Source: Mixophyes australis | Lineage: Eukaryota > Chordata > Amphibia > Anura > Limnodynastidae | Reading direction: 5' to 3' | DNA length: 64,000 bases | NCBI GenBank assembly: GCA_036250195.1 | Contig: JAVHZZ010000006.1 | Span: 157,096,224 to 157,160,223, forward strand | Shown: in pieces, positions 33,501-47,700 of the stretch | Layout of the letters: every line of letters begins with the position of its first letter | Position numbering within the stretch: the stretch's first letter is position 1 | Made by a program: the position numbers and the translations under genes | The notes under the pieces: model-generated | The model's input: only the letters and a program-made list of their open reading frames with translations | The model's database searches: none | Told to the model about the DNA's origin: nothing

Positions 33501-36500
33501 AATGTATCAAGATCTGTGTTTTGGTTTTTATTTTTTTTTACCCTAGTGATTTTTAAAATCGTGGCAAATCGCGAGCGATAACTAGCTCTTTGATTCCTCA
33601 TGTCGCTATGTGTATTAAGTAGCGTGTTTTTTGTTTTGTTATCAACTGCAAAATTGCTGTTCATTTCTCGCGATTTGCAGTGCATTTAGCTGACAATCGC
33701 CATTTGCAAACAAATAGTCATTTGGGATTGGTTGAATGTGTAAGATTGAAAAATCTCACGCTTTTGGCCTCTCTAAATATGATTACAAAAAAAAAATACT
33801 TGTGGTCCCCCTGTCCAAGCATTATTAACCCTGCCTAGTGCTGCCGGCCTACTGCTGGATGCACGTAAAAAAAAAAAAAGTGCAAGGTAATGTTTGCATT
33901 ACCATGGCAATTCCCTTTTCTGTGCTGGACCACAAAGGTGTATTGCTGGAGGGTCAGGCTGCACTTAAGCTGATTCCCATTGTCCCCAGCCTCCTGTGCA
34001 ACCAGCATGATGGTTGTGATTGGTGACCACAGTAGAGTCCAGTCCAAAAAAAAATGCATGTGGTCCCCCTGTCCAAGCACTATTAACCCTACCTAGTGCT
34101 GCCAGCCTACTGTTGGTTGCACGTAAAAAATAAATTAAAAAAAATGCGGTCGCCCCCTCTAGGAAAACCCAGGCCAGTGCCCTAGCTATCCATGGCAGCC
34201 AGGGTATGCTGGCACTTAAAGAACCATAAGTGCCAAAATGCCCATGACTTGCAGTGACCTGTAGTTCCACAAAAGAGATTAAATAAACCACAACACCCTC
34301 TAAAAAAGATCATTTTAATAAAACCCCAATAAATACACAAAACACCATCTTTAGTACCACATCTATTTATAAAAGAATATTAAATACCCATATACTCACT
34401 AATCTGATGTCTTCATCTTTAGTCAGCAGCATTTAATCCACAATGGCTTGATACTAATGTCCAAAATTTGTAATTCCAATAAAGGTCCATGAAGATGTCC
34501 CCAAATAATATGTAGATCCAAATAGTCCATGCTTGAAAATATCTTCTGTTCCTCTGGTCACATTGACCTACATTATGTAATTCCAACTTGCTTGTAATCT
34601 TCAATTCTGCAGGTCAGGAGCACCCCCGTTTTGTAAATCCACATGGCTTGAAAAGTCTTCTTTCTTCGGAATTAGAGGACCCACAATTTGTAAATCCAGT
34701 CGGAACATGCTTGACGCCGTTTAATTTGCTTGTATCTAATACAAGCTACCCGTCGCAAATGAGTTTTAACAGAGTTGTAAGCTCTTTATAGTCTAAGTGG
34801 AATTTCCACATTGCCATGGGAAAGCCCCTTAGACTATAAATAAATACAATAAATGATTTTACTTCAAATTGCTGGTACAAACATCGGCACGTTTAAACTT
34901 GCCTGAGAAAATCGCAGCTTGATACATTTACCCCTGGTGGTGGTTTCTACCACACCTCCTGTTTGCTTACAGGGCAGTGTGGCAGGAATCCACTGGCATC
35001 TTCCCATTTGAACTACTTTATGGGGGTGCTGGGTGCGCAGCCCTTTAGATCTGATCAAGGGGGAGTGGGAAGGGAAATGATTCACCCCTGAAACCTCAGA
35101 TGTCCACGGTGTGGTGCACTTCAGAAAGAAAATGCAAACCCTAATGGGGATGGTGCATAGTATCTGCAGGATGCCCAGATGAACTGCTGTAGCTAGCATG
35201 GGCTAATAACTCTATAACCATTATGGATTTGAGTAGGGGGTAATGGCAGATGCCTCTGATGCCTGAGGCTCAGGAATGGTCCGACTTTATCTCTCCTTTT
35301 GGGCTGTATGAGTTTCTGGTCATACCCTTTGGAATGAAAAATGCTCCTGCCTCCTTCCAGCGACTTGATGACAGCCTGTTATAGGGCCAAGAGAGATATG
35401 CAGTAGCCTACCTGTGCTGGTTTCAGCCAGACCTGGTTCGAACATTTGATCCATTTGAGTAGTGTGCTGAATAAAAGCGCAGCAGCAGATTTAACCATAA
35501 AACCAGAAAAAATTACATTCGTTGGTTGCATTATTTGGGGCACCGAGCTGTGCTCAGCCAAGTGAATGAGCAAGGTGAACAACACGCCATACTTTACCTA
35601 AGAAGAAGCTGCTCCACAGCGAGGTGGCCAATGCAGTTGTGGAAAAAGAGTGTTTAGCTATAGCCTGGGCCATGCAGAAGTTGCAGTCCTACAGGCATGG
35701 ACTGGACTCTACTGTGGTCACCGATCACAACCATCATGCTGGTTGCACAGGAGGCTGGGGACAATGGGAATCAGCTTAAGTGCAGCCTGACCCTCCAGCA
35801 ATACACTTCTGTGGTCCAGCACAGAAAAGGGAATTGCCATGGTAATGCAGACAGACTATTGCATCAGAACACAAGCATTGTGCCAGATGAGCAGGAAAAA
35901 TAGTCATGCAGGTAACAATTTCCCTGCCACCCTCTAGAATGGGAAGGTGTCATATGCAAACTGTGAAGATACCGTGATTTCTGGCCAAATTCTACCCACT
36001 TCACTCTGGCTGGCCACCTACGGGTGCCTTCCTAGGCCAGGGAAAACTACTCAGTACCTTTTAAGGTTCTTATTAGTCACTCAGGCAACTGCAGTTAGAA
36101 AGTAAAGCAATACACTCATTGTAATAAAAACAATGACTAGATTATTATGTACTCGCAGTAAATAAATGCCAGGCAGGTTTACCACATAATCTGTCTCTTG
36201 CCTGTCTAGCTTAAGGAGTTAGTCACCTGGCTGTCCAGACTTGACGACCTTTGGATCTGCCACTGTATTTCACTGGTAGGGAACGGCAACTCTAAAACCA
36301 GCCACCCTGCAACTTCCAGTTCCAGAATGAATATCTTAACCCCCTGGAGTGGCTCCTTATATCTAGGGTCTAATTTCCATAGTGTTTTTCCCTTCCTGGG
36401 CAAAAGCCTGGGTCTATCCTTCTTAACCATTGGTGGGTGCTGTATAAAGGGGTTGGAGGGGGAGTGGAGATGAGCTGCACTTCCACAGAGGGTCCCCTGC

Positions 36501-39500
36501 TGAACTCTAGACAAAATGTCTGAACTAGTCATGTTGAAAACAATGGATACTAATTGGCCTTCACCCTTACCTGTATTCTGCAATCTGATTCTTACCCATA
36601 ACCCACCTGGCTTAACTTTAATGACAATGACTAACAGCTTTCATGCAATATCAAAAAGATACAATAAATAATTTACATATTTACAATGAGCTACATTGTC
36701 CCCTTATTCACATGTAATTAGACACTGCAGTGGTATTCTGTTGAGCTGGGGAACAAAAGCAAGGTCTATAAAAATTCCATGCTATAATCCACATTTTGTG
36801 AGAAACGAAGGACAGGCTGGTTAGGGTGATATTAATACATTGTTTCACCACACAAACTTATTTCTAGTCCTATATAACTGCAAAAATGTGTATGTGGCTT
36901 AACTTGTAGTATTAGCTTGATGAAGTTTAGAGGAACTTTGTATCCAGGGGGGTATTTATGGATACCTCATGGTGAGAACCTGACATGTGGTTACAGACGA
37001 GTGTCCTCTACCAATTTATGACTGTGATCATAAAAGTTGAGATCTTTGCAAGCTCTATTTAAACTTACATTAAAAACTTCTGTGCTATCTCTGGACACCT
37101 TCACTGTGGGTGGGAGGCCATTGCAGCTAGGATAAGGGAGAATGAATTTAACTAAGGACACAGGAAGATGAAATATCATATTTTCTCATATTATTCTTAC
37201 AAGACTAATGTTTGTATGCAAATGAAGGGAAACTTATGACCTGTTGCCTGAAGGTAAAATCATCTTTGTAAGGAATGCTGGTGAGAAATAGGCTAGTGTA
37301 AAGGAAACATAACTTGTAAGGTGTTTGAACAGAAGTCATAAGCAACTAATTTGCATTTGCACAGACATCCTATTTCTGACATCACAGTGGAAGGGGGGCT
37401 GTGGGTAGCTGCAGCATGTTATAAATGTCTTGTAAACTTTGACAGGATCGACCGCCTATGCCACCCTGTTGTTGCTGGGAACCGGCTGGGCTTACTTTGC
37501 CACCGTTCCTTTTCCTTATCCCAAATGCACCCTGTAACTGCAGTAGGATGGGCTTAAGCTGCTTCCACCACTGGACTCCTTCATGTCATCCAGAACTGCG
37601 CTCCTTCTGGGTAACTGCTAGTTTACTTCTGTGCTGGTGTACTTGGGCTGGTACCCCTGACCTCTTCCTATAAATCAGGGTTGGTGTTGATGGATCCCCC
37701 TGGCCTATCACACTGGCCAGAGCTGCTGGGTAGCGGGCAGAGCTGTGGTACCGGAAAGCTGGGACCAAACCTCAGAACAGCCGGAAATGGATTAGATTTG
37801 GGTATAATCTGTAGGTCACAGGAAATACAGCAAGGAAGAAGCTATCAAGACAGGTTCTTTAAGCAAGAGATGTTTATTTGCTCAAGTCCTGATAAGGACA
37901 GTTCACACTGGTTGAAGGTACCAGTGATCAGAAAGTCAGATGGAGCAATAATTATACATTTCGGTAAAAACCAGTGCTGTTTTATACAGTTTTGGACACA
38001 GTTTAGCAGGGAGTAAGCCAGCCCCCTGAACACTTTGCTGGCCCCAAGAAGTCTGAGTTATTTTTAGTTTTAGGATGCAATATGTTTCCCCAAACATGGA
38101 TTTAAATGCAATTTATACTTAACAAAATTTACACTTATCTGTGATATCCTACATCACGTGCTCAATGTTCAGACATGTTCTAACATTCTGGACAAAAGGC
38201 CACTCAGGAACAACAGTAACGACCTCCTGTGGTGCATTTAGACTAAAAAGGACATGAGGACATGTTAGTTACTCACATGAATAGATTTGCCTGAGGACTT
38301 CCTCTCGAAGCTACACAAAGGACTCCTCAAGTACATGCTCATTGCATCAGACATATACCTCAGAAATGAATGCAATTCCTACACAGAAATATAAGACAAT
38401 ATAATAAAATAAGTACATTTTTTAATGCACAATATCAAGAATCAGTACATTTGCAACAATATAAATTGGCACACTGTGCTAATAATACATTTAAATATAT
38501 TATTACAAGGAGTTATTTATAGGTGATTCGGCCCCATAAACCTATCAAACTTTGTCACTTTTTGGGAGCCAATTTCATATTGAGAAGTGTCCCTTTTATT
38601 TCTCCCAGCAAAACAGAAAACTGAATATTCAGACGTTTATCATTACTGTTGTTTTATCCCATTTTATTTTACAAGAAACTACTATATGTCAATTGGTGGT
38701 GGCATAATTGGTAAGGCAATGTTAGTGTGTGTCATAAATAGGGAAACTTTAAATCATTTTAGACAGACCAGGTGGTTGTTTTTGATTAACCAATTGTCAC
38801 ACACGTCATGCAGGCTCAGGTAAACGCTGGTTTGTGACAGTGGGATTAGTGCACCTTTAGCTGTAGCTGCAATTGTGGTAAGCCTAAACAGCACCTGAGA
38901 TGATAACAGAACATGTACAAGTACTGGCGAGATACTTGTTAAATATGTTTCCAAGTGCAAATACAATCCTTCCACTGGCTATGGTTACTGCTGGCAATAG
39001 CAACATTATCACCTGCGGTATCCCTTTGAAGAGAGAAAAAATCCTATTGATTTATTAAAGGGCTTTTCGCCTGAACATTCCAGTGCATACAAAATCTTTA
39101 GTGAGCAATCCCTGACCAGTACTAATAGGGTTTTGAGCATGATGAAAAAGACCCATAATATAACACAAATTTACTATTGAGACACTCAGCAAAACTTATT
39201 AAAATCAGAAAATTGTGCTTACCTGCCATCCTTGGGTTCAATTATGTGGCGTAGGACATGGTTGTGCCTCTGTTTGTCCACATCACTTCTGATCAGCAGG
39301 CTCCAGCACCACTTCTACCTATTACAATGTAAACTTTAGCGGAAGAGAAGGAAGGAAAGGCATGAAGATGGGAGAAGTGGAAGATGGGGTAAAGGTGTGG
39401 CGCAAGACCACAGTGGGTTTGGGGGCAGATGGCATGGGGAAACAAAGGAAGACATAGATACAAAGGGGAGAAAGAAATGGACAGGAACTATAATGTGGAG

Positions 39501-41559
39501 ACAGATACACATATTTTAAAGTGATAAATTAATGCTTTATTCTGACAAATCAGTTTTTTAATTAACATATATGTACAAAAATAAAATCAGAGATAGAAAT
39601 AAGCACATAAAGGGGGTGGGCGGCAGAGGCGCACAGACTCACAAGCAAGGGGGGGGGCACGGCTAAACAGGGAGGCGCACATACAAAATTGGAGACGGAA
39701 ACACAAAGGGCCGCTGACACAAACTGGAGACAAACATTGGGGGGAATAAGTTGGGACGTTGAGGAGAGAGGAAGCTATTCACATTGTGTTCAGCTTTCTG
39801 CTGGGGACAGGACTCAAGCAGTGTGCATACAAGTCCCAGCCAAATTATGAAGCAGGGGAGATTAGGTCTCCAGAGGAGGGGAGATGCACAGGCTGCACTG
39901 CCTAAGCAAAGTTCTGCCTCTCTGGGTCAACAAGCAGTGTGCAGCTCAGATTAGAGATGGCAGCCCAAATCATTCAATTCATTTTGGGACAAGACCAACC
40001 TTTCCCTGCCCCAAGCAGCCCCATGATATCATGGAGTGACCATCAGCCTACCAGGAAAACTCCCGGTAAGGTCTATGGCCAATCCACCCTTGGTCCTGGA
40101 GGATCCTCTGTAACCCATGGTACCTATGATCCCAATGGATTCAGAGAGAAGGATTTAACATAATTAAATAGAACAGAATAATAGAATAAAAATCCTGTTT
40201 TCCTTTGAGTCTAGTGTTGCATACCAGTCCTGTTCCACTGGGATTGTAAGCAAAGTCTTGCTAGCCTCTCAATGTTTGTTTTGGCAGGGCCACACGTGGA
40301 GTATTATGTTAAATGTCATTGTTTATCTCATTTTCTTGCAGTTTCCTGGCTCTCATGTCCTTAGACCTGAAATATTTCCAGCTAAATTGACAGTGATTGC
40401 ATATATTTACAATGCCTGCTGTTAACCTTTTGTTATTTTAAGAGGGGCACATCATGTTCTTTATGGGTGATGTAAGTAAGTGCCTGTGTGGGGGTGGTTT
40501 AGCTATTTATGCACATCACAAAGTCATGATCCACAACTTCTCTCTGTTCCAGGAATAACAGAATCATTGTATATTCAAATGATCACCTAGAAACCTCGCT
40601 GGACACTGATGTTCCCTGTAATCGTTTCTGGACATTCTTATAAAAATGTGTATTCATGGTGCTGGCAGTATATTAGTGACAGATTTGATTTACGTACACA
40701 CTAATGTAATAACTGGAAAGTAATTTGCTGAAGTAGGTGGGGTATAATGCCTTTGGCTGCCAAATCGAATGATGCTGTACGAACCAGGACTTTTCCTTTT
40801 TGTTCTTGAAGTTCTATATTGTTATTATACGTGATCCCTGTAAAATAAATGTTTGTTTTTATTTTCAGTTAGATATTAGAATTAACCATCTTTCCAGGAC
40901 AATATATTCTAACATATATTCTGCTTTCTGTCTCTGCAGGGATTTGCGGTTCAACCACATCAGAGAGATAAGTTCAGATAGCCTTCAGAAGCTGACAAAC
41001 CTCAACACTTTGTAAGACATTTTGTAATACATCGCTCTCTCTTGGTTTTGTAATCTGGAAGTGTTTCACTCTTAATTTAAAAACTTCTGTAAGCATTTCC
41101 TTCTAAGAAATGAAACAAACCTTAAGTACAAGTAGTAACAGCTTCTATGGGGGAATGAATGATTAGGGAGAGAGACTGAGAATTTTGCATGCCTCCAGTA
41201 TCTTGTGATTGCTTTGGCACTTAAATGCAGAATTATAGTGATATAAGGTTGTCAAATGTGTACTGATTTGGGGTTATGGATTTTTGCATATGCTTACAAG
41301 CGTAATAATAAGGGGCCATACTAGTGAAGACAAACTATTGCTAGAGATGTGGTAGCATGGTGGCTAAGTGGTTAGCACTTCTGCCTCACAGCGCTGGGGT
41401 CATGAGTTCAATTCCCGACCATGGCCTTATCTGTGTGGAGTTTGTATGTTCTCCCTGTGTTTGCGTGGGTTTCCTCCGGGTGCTCCGGTTTCCTCCCACA
41501 CTCCAAAAACATACTGGTAGGTTAATTGGCTGCTATCAAATTGACCCTTATCTCTCTCT

Positions 41560-41599
<40 letters not shown>

Positions 41600-41692
41600 G
41601 GGAATTCAGACTGTAAGCTCCAATGGGGGCAGGGACTGATGTGAGTGAGTTCTCTGTACAGCGCTGCGGAATTAGTGGCGCTATATAAATAA

Positions 41693-41726
<34 letters not shown>

Positions 41727-44700
41727 GGCTCGGTTCCCTGAGAACCGAACACACCCAAACTTAGCAGATCGGTAGTTTTGCGCGCCCTTGGAATTGAAAA
41801 CGAGGTAAAACGTCATTGTTACGTCATCGGATCTCTGGATTCTATAAGTACCGCCCTCCACTGCGATCCAGCGCCATTTCACAGAGGGACACAGAAGGGG
41901 TAGCACAGCTCTTGGTAGTCTGTAGAGTAGTTGGGCAGCGGCATAGGTAGAATAGAAAGAGGAGGGAGTAGCAGTGTTCTTCAAAGTCTACAGTGACATT
42001 CAGGAGAGGTCCATTACTCCATTGCTAATTGTCATTGCTGAAATAGAATTAATAGGTCTGGCAGGCTTGGTCTTCTAAATCTGCATTACCATAATGTACA
42101 TTGTTATATAGGTTACACACAAAGAAGAGAGCTCCATTGCTAATTGTCATTGCTGAAATCCAAATACTAGGGCTGGCAGGCTTGGTCTTCTGAATTTGCA
42201 GTCAAACTGTACGGTGTTATATAGGTTACACACAAAGAGGAGAGCTCCATTGCTAATTGCACCACTTTTCTTTATTGACACTACTGTGTGTCAATGGTTC
42301 CTAGATGTGTTAGGAACTGCCGTGTTTTTGAGTCATTGTTCTGTCGCTTAGCATCCAGCCAGGTTGCTGCAGTCTTTATTTGTGTTATGATTCCTAGTAA
42401 CCTCAGCAAGCAACCACGGAAGGATAATACAAATGTCTTTATTCTAGCAAAATATATAAACAGGGATTCAGTTCCAGGAACATGCAGGTTTTCATAAACA
42501 GGTATAATGAACAGGTATGGCAGGAAGGTACACAGAAATGAATGGTTCCAGGAACATGCAGGTTTTCATAAACAGGTATAAGTCTTTACCCCAGTCCAGA
42601 AGGCACAAGGCTGTTCAGGAAAGTAGATAGAGTCCAGGGATATTGTGAAATAGCATACAGCGGTGGTGAAGTCCAGGCAAAAAGGTCAGGGCTGGTGGCA
42701 AACAACAAATCCAGGAAACAGGCAGAGATCGAGGTCATAAGCAATACAGCAGAGTCCAGTACACGGTCCAAGGTCATACACAGCAAGATCAATCCAAAGG
42801 CAGAGAAGGGGAACTGAGCAGGAACAAACGGGACCACAAGCAGCAGCCAGGTAAACAAGGATGAACTGCTCAGAGCACAGCTTGAGGCAGGTACTTAAAG
42901 CAGTGCCACAGGTGCAGTTCCAATTAGATCTCAGGTAAGGAAATTAACTCCTTCAGGTATGTTGCAGAGTTCAGGAGCAGAACAGCAGCACCTCTGGTGT
43001 TATGAGGTACTGCTGCTAGGTACAAATGACAGACAGAGTTGTAACAATTTGAAAGTATATGAGAATAATATTGTGACCTATGAGGTGGTCAAAATTGACT
43101 GCAAATGACTTGAAATTAGTGTTATTGAGGTTAATAATAATGTAGGGGGGACAAAAAGCAAAAATATATGTGATCTTAGCAAAAAAAATCGGGATCCAAA
43201 ACACGGGGGTCAGTGAACATCTCTATTACTGAAAAATGTAAAGGCTTATTTTGGGTATTCCTTACTGAGGCTCTAGAGGGAGTAAATTAAAAGTGCTGCT
43301 GACCTCATGGTTATTGCTGTACACATGTAAAATAGGCCACTGGTATGTGTGTTTTTTTGCCTGCAATGTTGGTTAGTTGCAGAATAAGGAATAAGACTGT
43401 CAAGAAGGGGAGAACATTTACCAAAGAGCACTATTATATTAAACATGGTCTTTTCTTATTCAGATTGCTGAACAACAACCAGATCAGACGAATTTCACAG
43501 AGATCTTTTGAGACACTGGAAAGCCTGAAACACCTGTGAGTTTATGAAAGCAGTACCCCATCATTCCCTTTCTCGCGCACAGGCCCCTTGCCTGCTTTCC
43601 CGTGCGCAAAGAAGTTCATACACCAGGTTTTTAAGTGCATGTTTTCCACAGTTATCTTTACAAGAATGATATCCGCAGCATACAGAAGAATGCTTTCCAT
43701 GGACTGCGTTCACTGGAGCAGCTGTGAGTATATGGAATCAAACCAGCTCTAAATCAGAAAGGCGACAGGCAAGCATACGGTCACTGGCAATCTTTTATAA
43801 ACAAATGTCTTTTACATTGAGCATGGGATTCAAATTTGGCCTACAATAAATAATATGCGCTAATTCAGATGGGTGTTCATGAGCCAGTGATTTTAAATAA
43901 GGATAAAGGAGTGTGTTCATTTAGAAATCAGTATATAACCTCAAGATGTGAGCAAGCAGATCATTCTAACTCCACCAATTCATACATATACAAGAAATCC
44001 ATAGTGACTGCTAATAATATTATAATCTAGTTAAAATCAGGGCCGGTGCTAGGGTCCTTGGCACACTTTCACATCCGCGCCCCCCCAGGCAAACTTTCAC
44101 ATCCGTGTCCCCCTTCCCCCAGGCACACTTTCACATCCGCGCCTCCCCACATCTTTCCTTACCTTTACTTGCCGCCATAAAGCTGCTCCTCTCTGCTCCG
44201 TCTCCTCCCCTCCACTCACTGACACTGTTGGGCCGTGATGATGATGTCACGCCCGACAGTCAGTGAGTGGAGGGGAGGAGACGGAGCAGAGAGGCGGCGG
44301 TGGTGATCCATAGCCCCTTCCCCCTAACCGTGGATTTATCGGAAGCTATGCGGCGGCCGGGCCATGTATGGTCAGCGGTCGCCGCACAGTTTTAAAATTA
44401 TTTTTATTCTGTGGCACCCTCCAGAGCCCGGCGCCCTAGGCAACTGCCTAACCTTGCCTAATGGGAGCACCGGGCCTGGTTATAATCTACTATGGACAAT
44501 TATAATCCTCAAATATTCCTAGTGCTGGACAACTTGGCATTTATAACACTGATTTACAAATTAAATAAACTTATACATGCATATATTACTATCACTATTG
44601 TAAATTATATCCATATGCATAGGGGCACACAATGTAATAGTCCAACTATCTGCCCATGGGCCAGATGCGGAACTATCAGATGTCTCACCTACTATGACAA

Positions 44701-47700
44701 ACTTTATAGACTTTATTGTATAGAGCTTGGCCAGGACTACTGCTCTAGATTATTAATACACATTGAAAATCAACACAATGGCACAAGTGTGTAATTTATT
44801 ATAAAAGACATCATTAGTTTCTATTAAAACAAATGATTTACAATAGGCTATTACAATATATATATATATGCTTATTAAATGTAATTACACAAAGAAATGC
44901 CTTTTTCTTTGTTATTTGTAGTTTTTGTTTTTCTTTTGTCCCCATCCCCCACTTCCTCTTGTATCTGCCTTCACCAGGTATCTTCATTTCAATAACCTGG
45001 AAACTCTAGATGCAGAGACCTTCAGTGATCTTCCTAAACTGGAGAGACTGTAAGTAAGATGTTTGCTGTCCCTTACAAGAGCACTTGGTAACCATAATTT
45101 CAGGCCTTTAAAAAGTAAAATAGTAGCAGAGTCTGATTGCTGGACATATTTCTTAAAATCTATTAAAGGTGTTTGCAGGGAGTCACTGGGAGCCGAAAAT
45201 GGACAATAGTGTAAAATAACCTAGATAAAAGGTTACATAAAATATCATGTTATAGATGTTTTCTCTGACAACTCCTTCCTCTATCCTCTCCAATCAGGAT
45301 TCCGCCTCATTCACTCCACAGAAACTACCCTAACCAAAGTAACAAATGATCTTCCATCAGCCAAATACAAAGGCCAGTAACTCCTAACTTTTTCTTTTTT
45401 ACCTATCTGCAGCCTTCGACACAGTTGATCACCCTTTTCTGCTGCACACCCTTCGCACTACTGGCCTTTCTGACACTGGCATCTCCTGGTTCACCTTCTT
45501 TCTCTCTGACCACTCCTCTGTTTCTACCTAGGGCTCCTCCTTCCCCTCTTCCCTTCGAACTTCCTCAGTGTTCCGTCCTTGGCCCTCTTCTCTATTCTCT
45601 GTATTCCTCTTCACTGGATGAACTTATCAGTTCCTTCGACCTCCAGTACCGCTTCTAAGCCAATGACACCCAAATCTAACTCTCAACTCCTAACCTCTCC
45701 CCTTGCCTTCTCACTAAGGTGTCCTGCTGCCTCTCTGACGTCGCCTCCTGGATTTTCCATATTTCCTTAAACTCAACATGGTCAAATCTGAACTTCATAT
45801 CATCCCTCCCTCGAGAGTCTCCTCCCCTCCCACCCTCTCCATTACTATTGGTAATTCCAACATCCCTCTTTTACCCAAGTCCGATGCCTGAATGTCACCC
45901 TTGACTCCTCCAACTACTTCACCCCCATATCCAATCCCTCACCCAATCCTGTTGCTTTCATCTCCACAACATAGCTTGCACCCATCCCTTCCTCTCCATT
46001 GGTGCCACCAAAACTCTCATTCATTCTCTGATCATTTCCCACCTTGACTACTGCAACATCCTACTTACTGGCGTTCCCTGCTCCCATCTCACTCCTCTTC
46101 AGATATACTCAACATTGCAGCACGACTAATCTTCCTCTCTCTCCGGCCTGTATCTGCCTCATCTCTCTGTCAAGCACTCCACTGTCTGCCCTCCGCTTTA
46201 GAATCCTCTACAAACTCCTCTCCCTCACCTACAAACTCCACTGCTCCTTTCGTCTCCAACCTTATCTCCATTCATACTCCCTCTAACCCTCTGCAGTCAA
46301 TCAGCGACCGCCACCTTACTTCCCATCTGGTTTCCACATCTCACTCCCGCATTCCAGATTTCTCCCATGCTGCCTCCCTTCTCTGGAACGATCTCCCTCA
46401 TTCTATCAGGCTATCCTCTAGCCTGCAAATCTTCAAACGATCCCTCAAAACCCACCTGTTTAGTACTCCCGTGAGTAGGGCCCTCTTATTCTTCGGCACC
46501 CCAACCTCACAGGTTCAGCCTGCCTTGTTGTGCCCCCATCCCCCTCCACCTTCCCTTTTCTAGTTTCTAAAGTACTCTGTAATTCACTCAAACCTCTTTG
46601 CCCAGTGCACTTCTTCTCAGCTTGGTCGATAATTTAATTGCACATTGATTTTCTTTTTTTTTTTTCCTCCTGTATTCTGTAGACTGTTTCAACCTATGCT
46701 GTCTGTACGGTGCTGTGGACCTTTTTTGGCACCTTATAAATAAAAGATAATAATAGCAATAATAATAACATATGTATGTATGTATGTATGTATGACTGCC
46801 ACATTGCTTTGAGAGTTATGTTTAATTTATGTAACTCAAAAGTGCAACAAGGGTTAAATTGATATTTATTATAATTTCAGTTTTGTAAGATTCCCTGCTT
46901 GCCTAAGGGGAAATTTGAATACTGTGGCTATGGTCTTCAATAAGGCTAAGTTTTCATATCTGGTAAATACTTGTCTAGCTTTACCATGCTGTGACTTTTA
47001 AATATTATTTTGTGTTTTTCTCCATCTGAGGGGTTAAATATGTAGGCTTGTACATGTTTACTTGCCACCTTTTTTCTTTTATCTTATGTGGTCTTCATAA
47101 TTGTCTTTATTTGACAGAATTGTTAATTTTTATTGTTGCCGTGATATACAGCAGAGCTCTGGTCTTCTCTGTTCTCTTGCATACAATAGTATCTAAAGCG
47201 CAGCTTTGTCGTATTCCAGGGCAGCAAAAATAAACTATTTGTTGATATAAAGACATGGCTTAAAATCACAGAAGTACCTAGAAAGAAAAAGCAATTATTT
47301 AGTAAAAATTATGGGAGGGTGTGTATAAGCCAATACATTAGTTGGAAGACCCCATAATTAAAATGTTTGTTTGGTACTTTGTAGAACAGCATTGAGAAGA
47401 AAAATTTGGATGTAGTAGAGTTTTATTACTTGTGATAGCACTAGAGGACCCTGACGTATCTGCATCCATCGTTCAATGTACCAGCTTGACGATTTCCAAG
47501 ATCCAGTCTTCAGAGACTATAAAGGGTGGGCGTGGGCAATACTGGTCTTTACATGCACAATTGTTTTTTCTCTGGATACACAGGAAGACATGCATTACTA
47601 AAATTGTGATGACCATACACAAACTGCTACAATAGTGCTTAATATATACTAAACCAGTTAAAACCCCTTAATATAAAGATGAAGCTGAATGAGGCAAGGC

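Larger units (their letters stand above)
25142..40939. other. Peroxidasin intron 1 (15.8 kb)
   Basis: No further coding exon was found. It holds an old SINE, a short hairpin, a microsatellite, an L1/Tx1 relic, an L2 copy, several MITEs, gypsy pol relics and LTR-like blocks, listed separately. About 35.9-40.9 kb has no feature I can name; 37.4-38.0 kb and 36.2-36.6 kb look like old interspersed repeats. Confidence 0.6.

Noticed and set aside
41427..41984. 185-codon minus-strand frame with HTHTHT and poly-Ser runs
   Set aside because: Produced by the SINE's (GT)n and (ATG)n tracts.
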